Below are positions 4,851 through 5,460 of a DNA stretch of 5,460 nt, piece by piece; positions within the stretch are counted from its first letter, which is position 1, and each line of letters starts with the position of its first letter. Source of the DNA: Thermoplasmata archaeon UBA184. Lineage in GTDB: Archaea; Thermoplasmatota; Thermoplasmata; Lutacidiplasmatales; UBA184. A model generated the notes under the pieces. It searched no databases and was not told the DNA's origin. It saw only the letters and a program-made list of their open reading frames with translations. Location of the stretch: positions 22,272-27,731 of the forward strand of contig DAEB01000039.1 in NCBI GenBank assembly GCA_002495185.1. Reading direction: 5' to 3'. The position numbers and the translations under genes were made by a program.

Positions 4851-5460
4851 GTGCCGACGACCTTCCCGAAGTGCAACCCCACGGAGATGATGGGGTTGCT
4901 GGTCCTCCTCAATTCGCACAAGGGCTCGGAGGATGTCGCCCTCCTCGCCGATGACCTGGACCTTGAGATCGATGAGATCCTCCCCTCAGTCGAGTTCGCG
5001 GAAGTCCTCCAGCTCGTGAAGGTCGTGGACGGTCGGGCGACGTTCACCGACCTAGGCCGCAAGGTCGTCAACGGGTCGATCCGCGACCGCAAGACGATCA
5101 TCCGCGAGCAGCTCCGGAACACCACGCTCTTTCGCACCCTCCTTCGGGCGCTCGAGAACGCCCCCGACCACTCCCTTACGGACGAGGACCTCGCCCAGAT
5201 CGTCGCGTTCACCACCTCTCCGGAGGAGGCAGTGCGCAACATCGTCACCTGGGGACGGTACGCGGACCTCTTTCGGTACGATTCGGAGGACCACCGTCTC
5301 GTCCTCAATCGGAAGCTCTCGGGGGGAAAGACCGGCCCCGGTCCGGCGCTCCACCCTCCCGGTTCTACCGGCGTGTCCGTCCCCGCTTCGGAGACGCCCG
5401 GAAAGTCCTCGAGCCCGTCATCGTCCCACACCGACCTCCGGACGACGGGCGTCGAGACGG
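4851..5460 (+). CDS. AAA-associated-domain protein (ABC transporter accessory), 3' end beyond window
   Basis: The gene starts with GTG and is open to the right edge: 203 codons are seen with no stop. Residues 5-155 match the AAA-associated C-terminal domain (PF09821 type) as I remember it. Seen: FPKCNPTEMMGLLVLL near the start, an acidic helical stretch around LADDLDLEIDEILP, FTDLGRKV (65-72), IRDRKTIIREQL (77-88) and the hallmark WGRYADLFRYD (134-144). Known: this domain is found beside or fused to NitT/TauT-type ATPases, and its biochemical role is not established. The LADDL and FTDLGR segments suggest a winged-helix-like fold, so it may bind DNA or regulate the ATPase; that is inference. 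After residue 155 the sequence turns into a Gly/Pro/Ser/Thr-rich, probably disordered tail. There is no membrane segment in the visible part. It lies 45 bases after the ATPase stop and is probably in the same operon. Confidence 0.85.
   Translation, partial: MPTTFPKCNPTEMMGLLVLLNSHKGSEDVALLADDLDLEIDEILPSVEFAEVLQLVKVVDGRATFTDLGRKVVNGSIRDRKTIIREQLRNTTLFRTLLRALENAPDHSLTDEDLAQIVAFTTSPEEAVRNIVTWGRYADLFRYDSEDHRLVLNRKLSGGKTGPGPALHPPGSTGVSVPASETPGKSSSPSSSHTDLRTTGVET

Noticed and set aside
4727..5431. Minus-strand reading frames opposite the AAA-associated gene
   Set aside because: They are Arg/Ser-rich shadows; the plus strand carries the recognised domain with a ribosome binding site.
1..5460. CRISPR array, insertion sequence or other mobile element
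   Set aside because: No spaced direct repeats, transposase motifs or terminal inverted repeats were seen; the short palindromes at 1744-1952 are explained by intron hairpins.

Overview
The window is GC-rich and most likely archaeal. The evidence is a Tsr3-type rRNA aminocarboxypropyltransferase gene, a DhnA-type class I aldolase end, two tRNA genes interrupted by bulge-helix-bulge (BHB) introns with no encoded CCA, and an archaeal-style ABC transporter set with a stand-alone AAA-associated protein. The tRNA-Gln body looks euryarchaeal to me, and the transporter set is the kind I associate with Thermoplasmatota and some Thermoproteota. A Thermoplasmatota-like host is a reasonable but unproven guess.

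Layout. Bases 1-242 (+) hold the C-terminal end of a class I aldolase, overlapped by tsr3 at 205-780 (+). A 16-base gap separates tsr3 from a convergent PPP-family protein phosphatase at 797-1696 (-). Upstream of the phosphatase on the same minus strand lie tRNA-Leu(UAG) (1730-1877) and tRNA-Gln(CUG) (1905-2011). A TATA-like box in front of tRNA-Gln suggests a tRNA-Gln, tRNA-Leu, phosphatase transcription unit. Divergent from it, on the plus strand, is a transporter operon: a fused double permease (about 2146-3963), its ATPase (3996-4805), and an AAA-associated-domain protein that starts with GTG at 4851 and runs off the right edge.

Main result. Both tRNA genes look broken until introns are removed. 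Three short insertions, none at the usual 37/38 site, can be folded out. tRNA-Leu has a 27-nt intron in the D-loop (between positions 21 and 22) and a 35-nt intron in the T-loop (59/60). tRNA-Gln has a 34-nt intron in the T-loop at the same 59/60 site. Two form a textbook 3-nt bulge, 4-bp helix, 3-nt bulge; the third is slightly relaxed. Excision restores 86-nt and 73-nt tRNAs with perfectly paired acceptor and T stems and the canonical T-loops TTCAAAT and TTCGAAT.

How the genes relate. The permease, ATPase and AAA-associated protein very likely form one anion-type (NitT/TauT-like) importer. No substrate-binding protein is visible in the window. The aldolase (sugar metabolism), Tsr3 (ribosome maturation), phosphatase and tRNAs are housekeeping or regulatory genes with no evident shared pathway.
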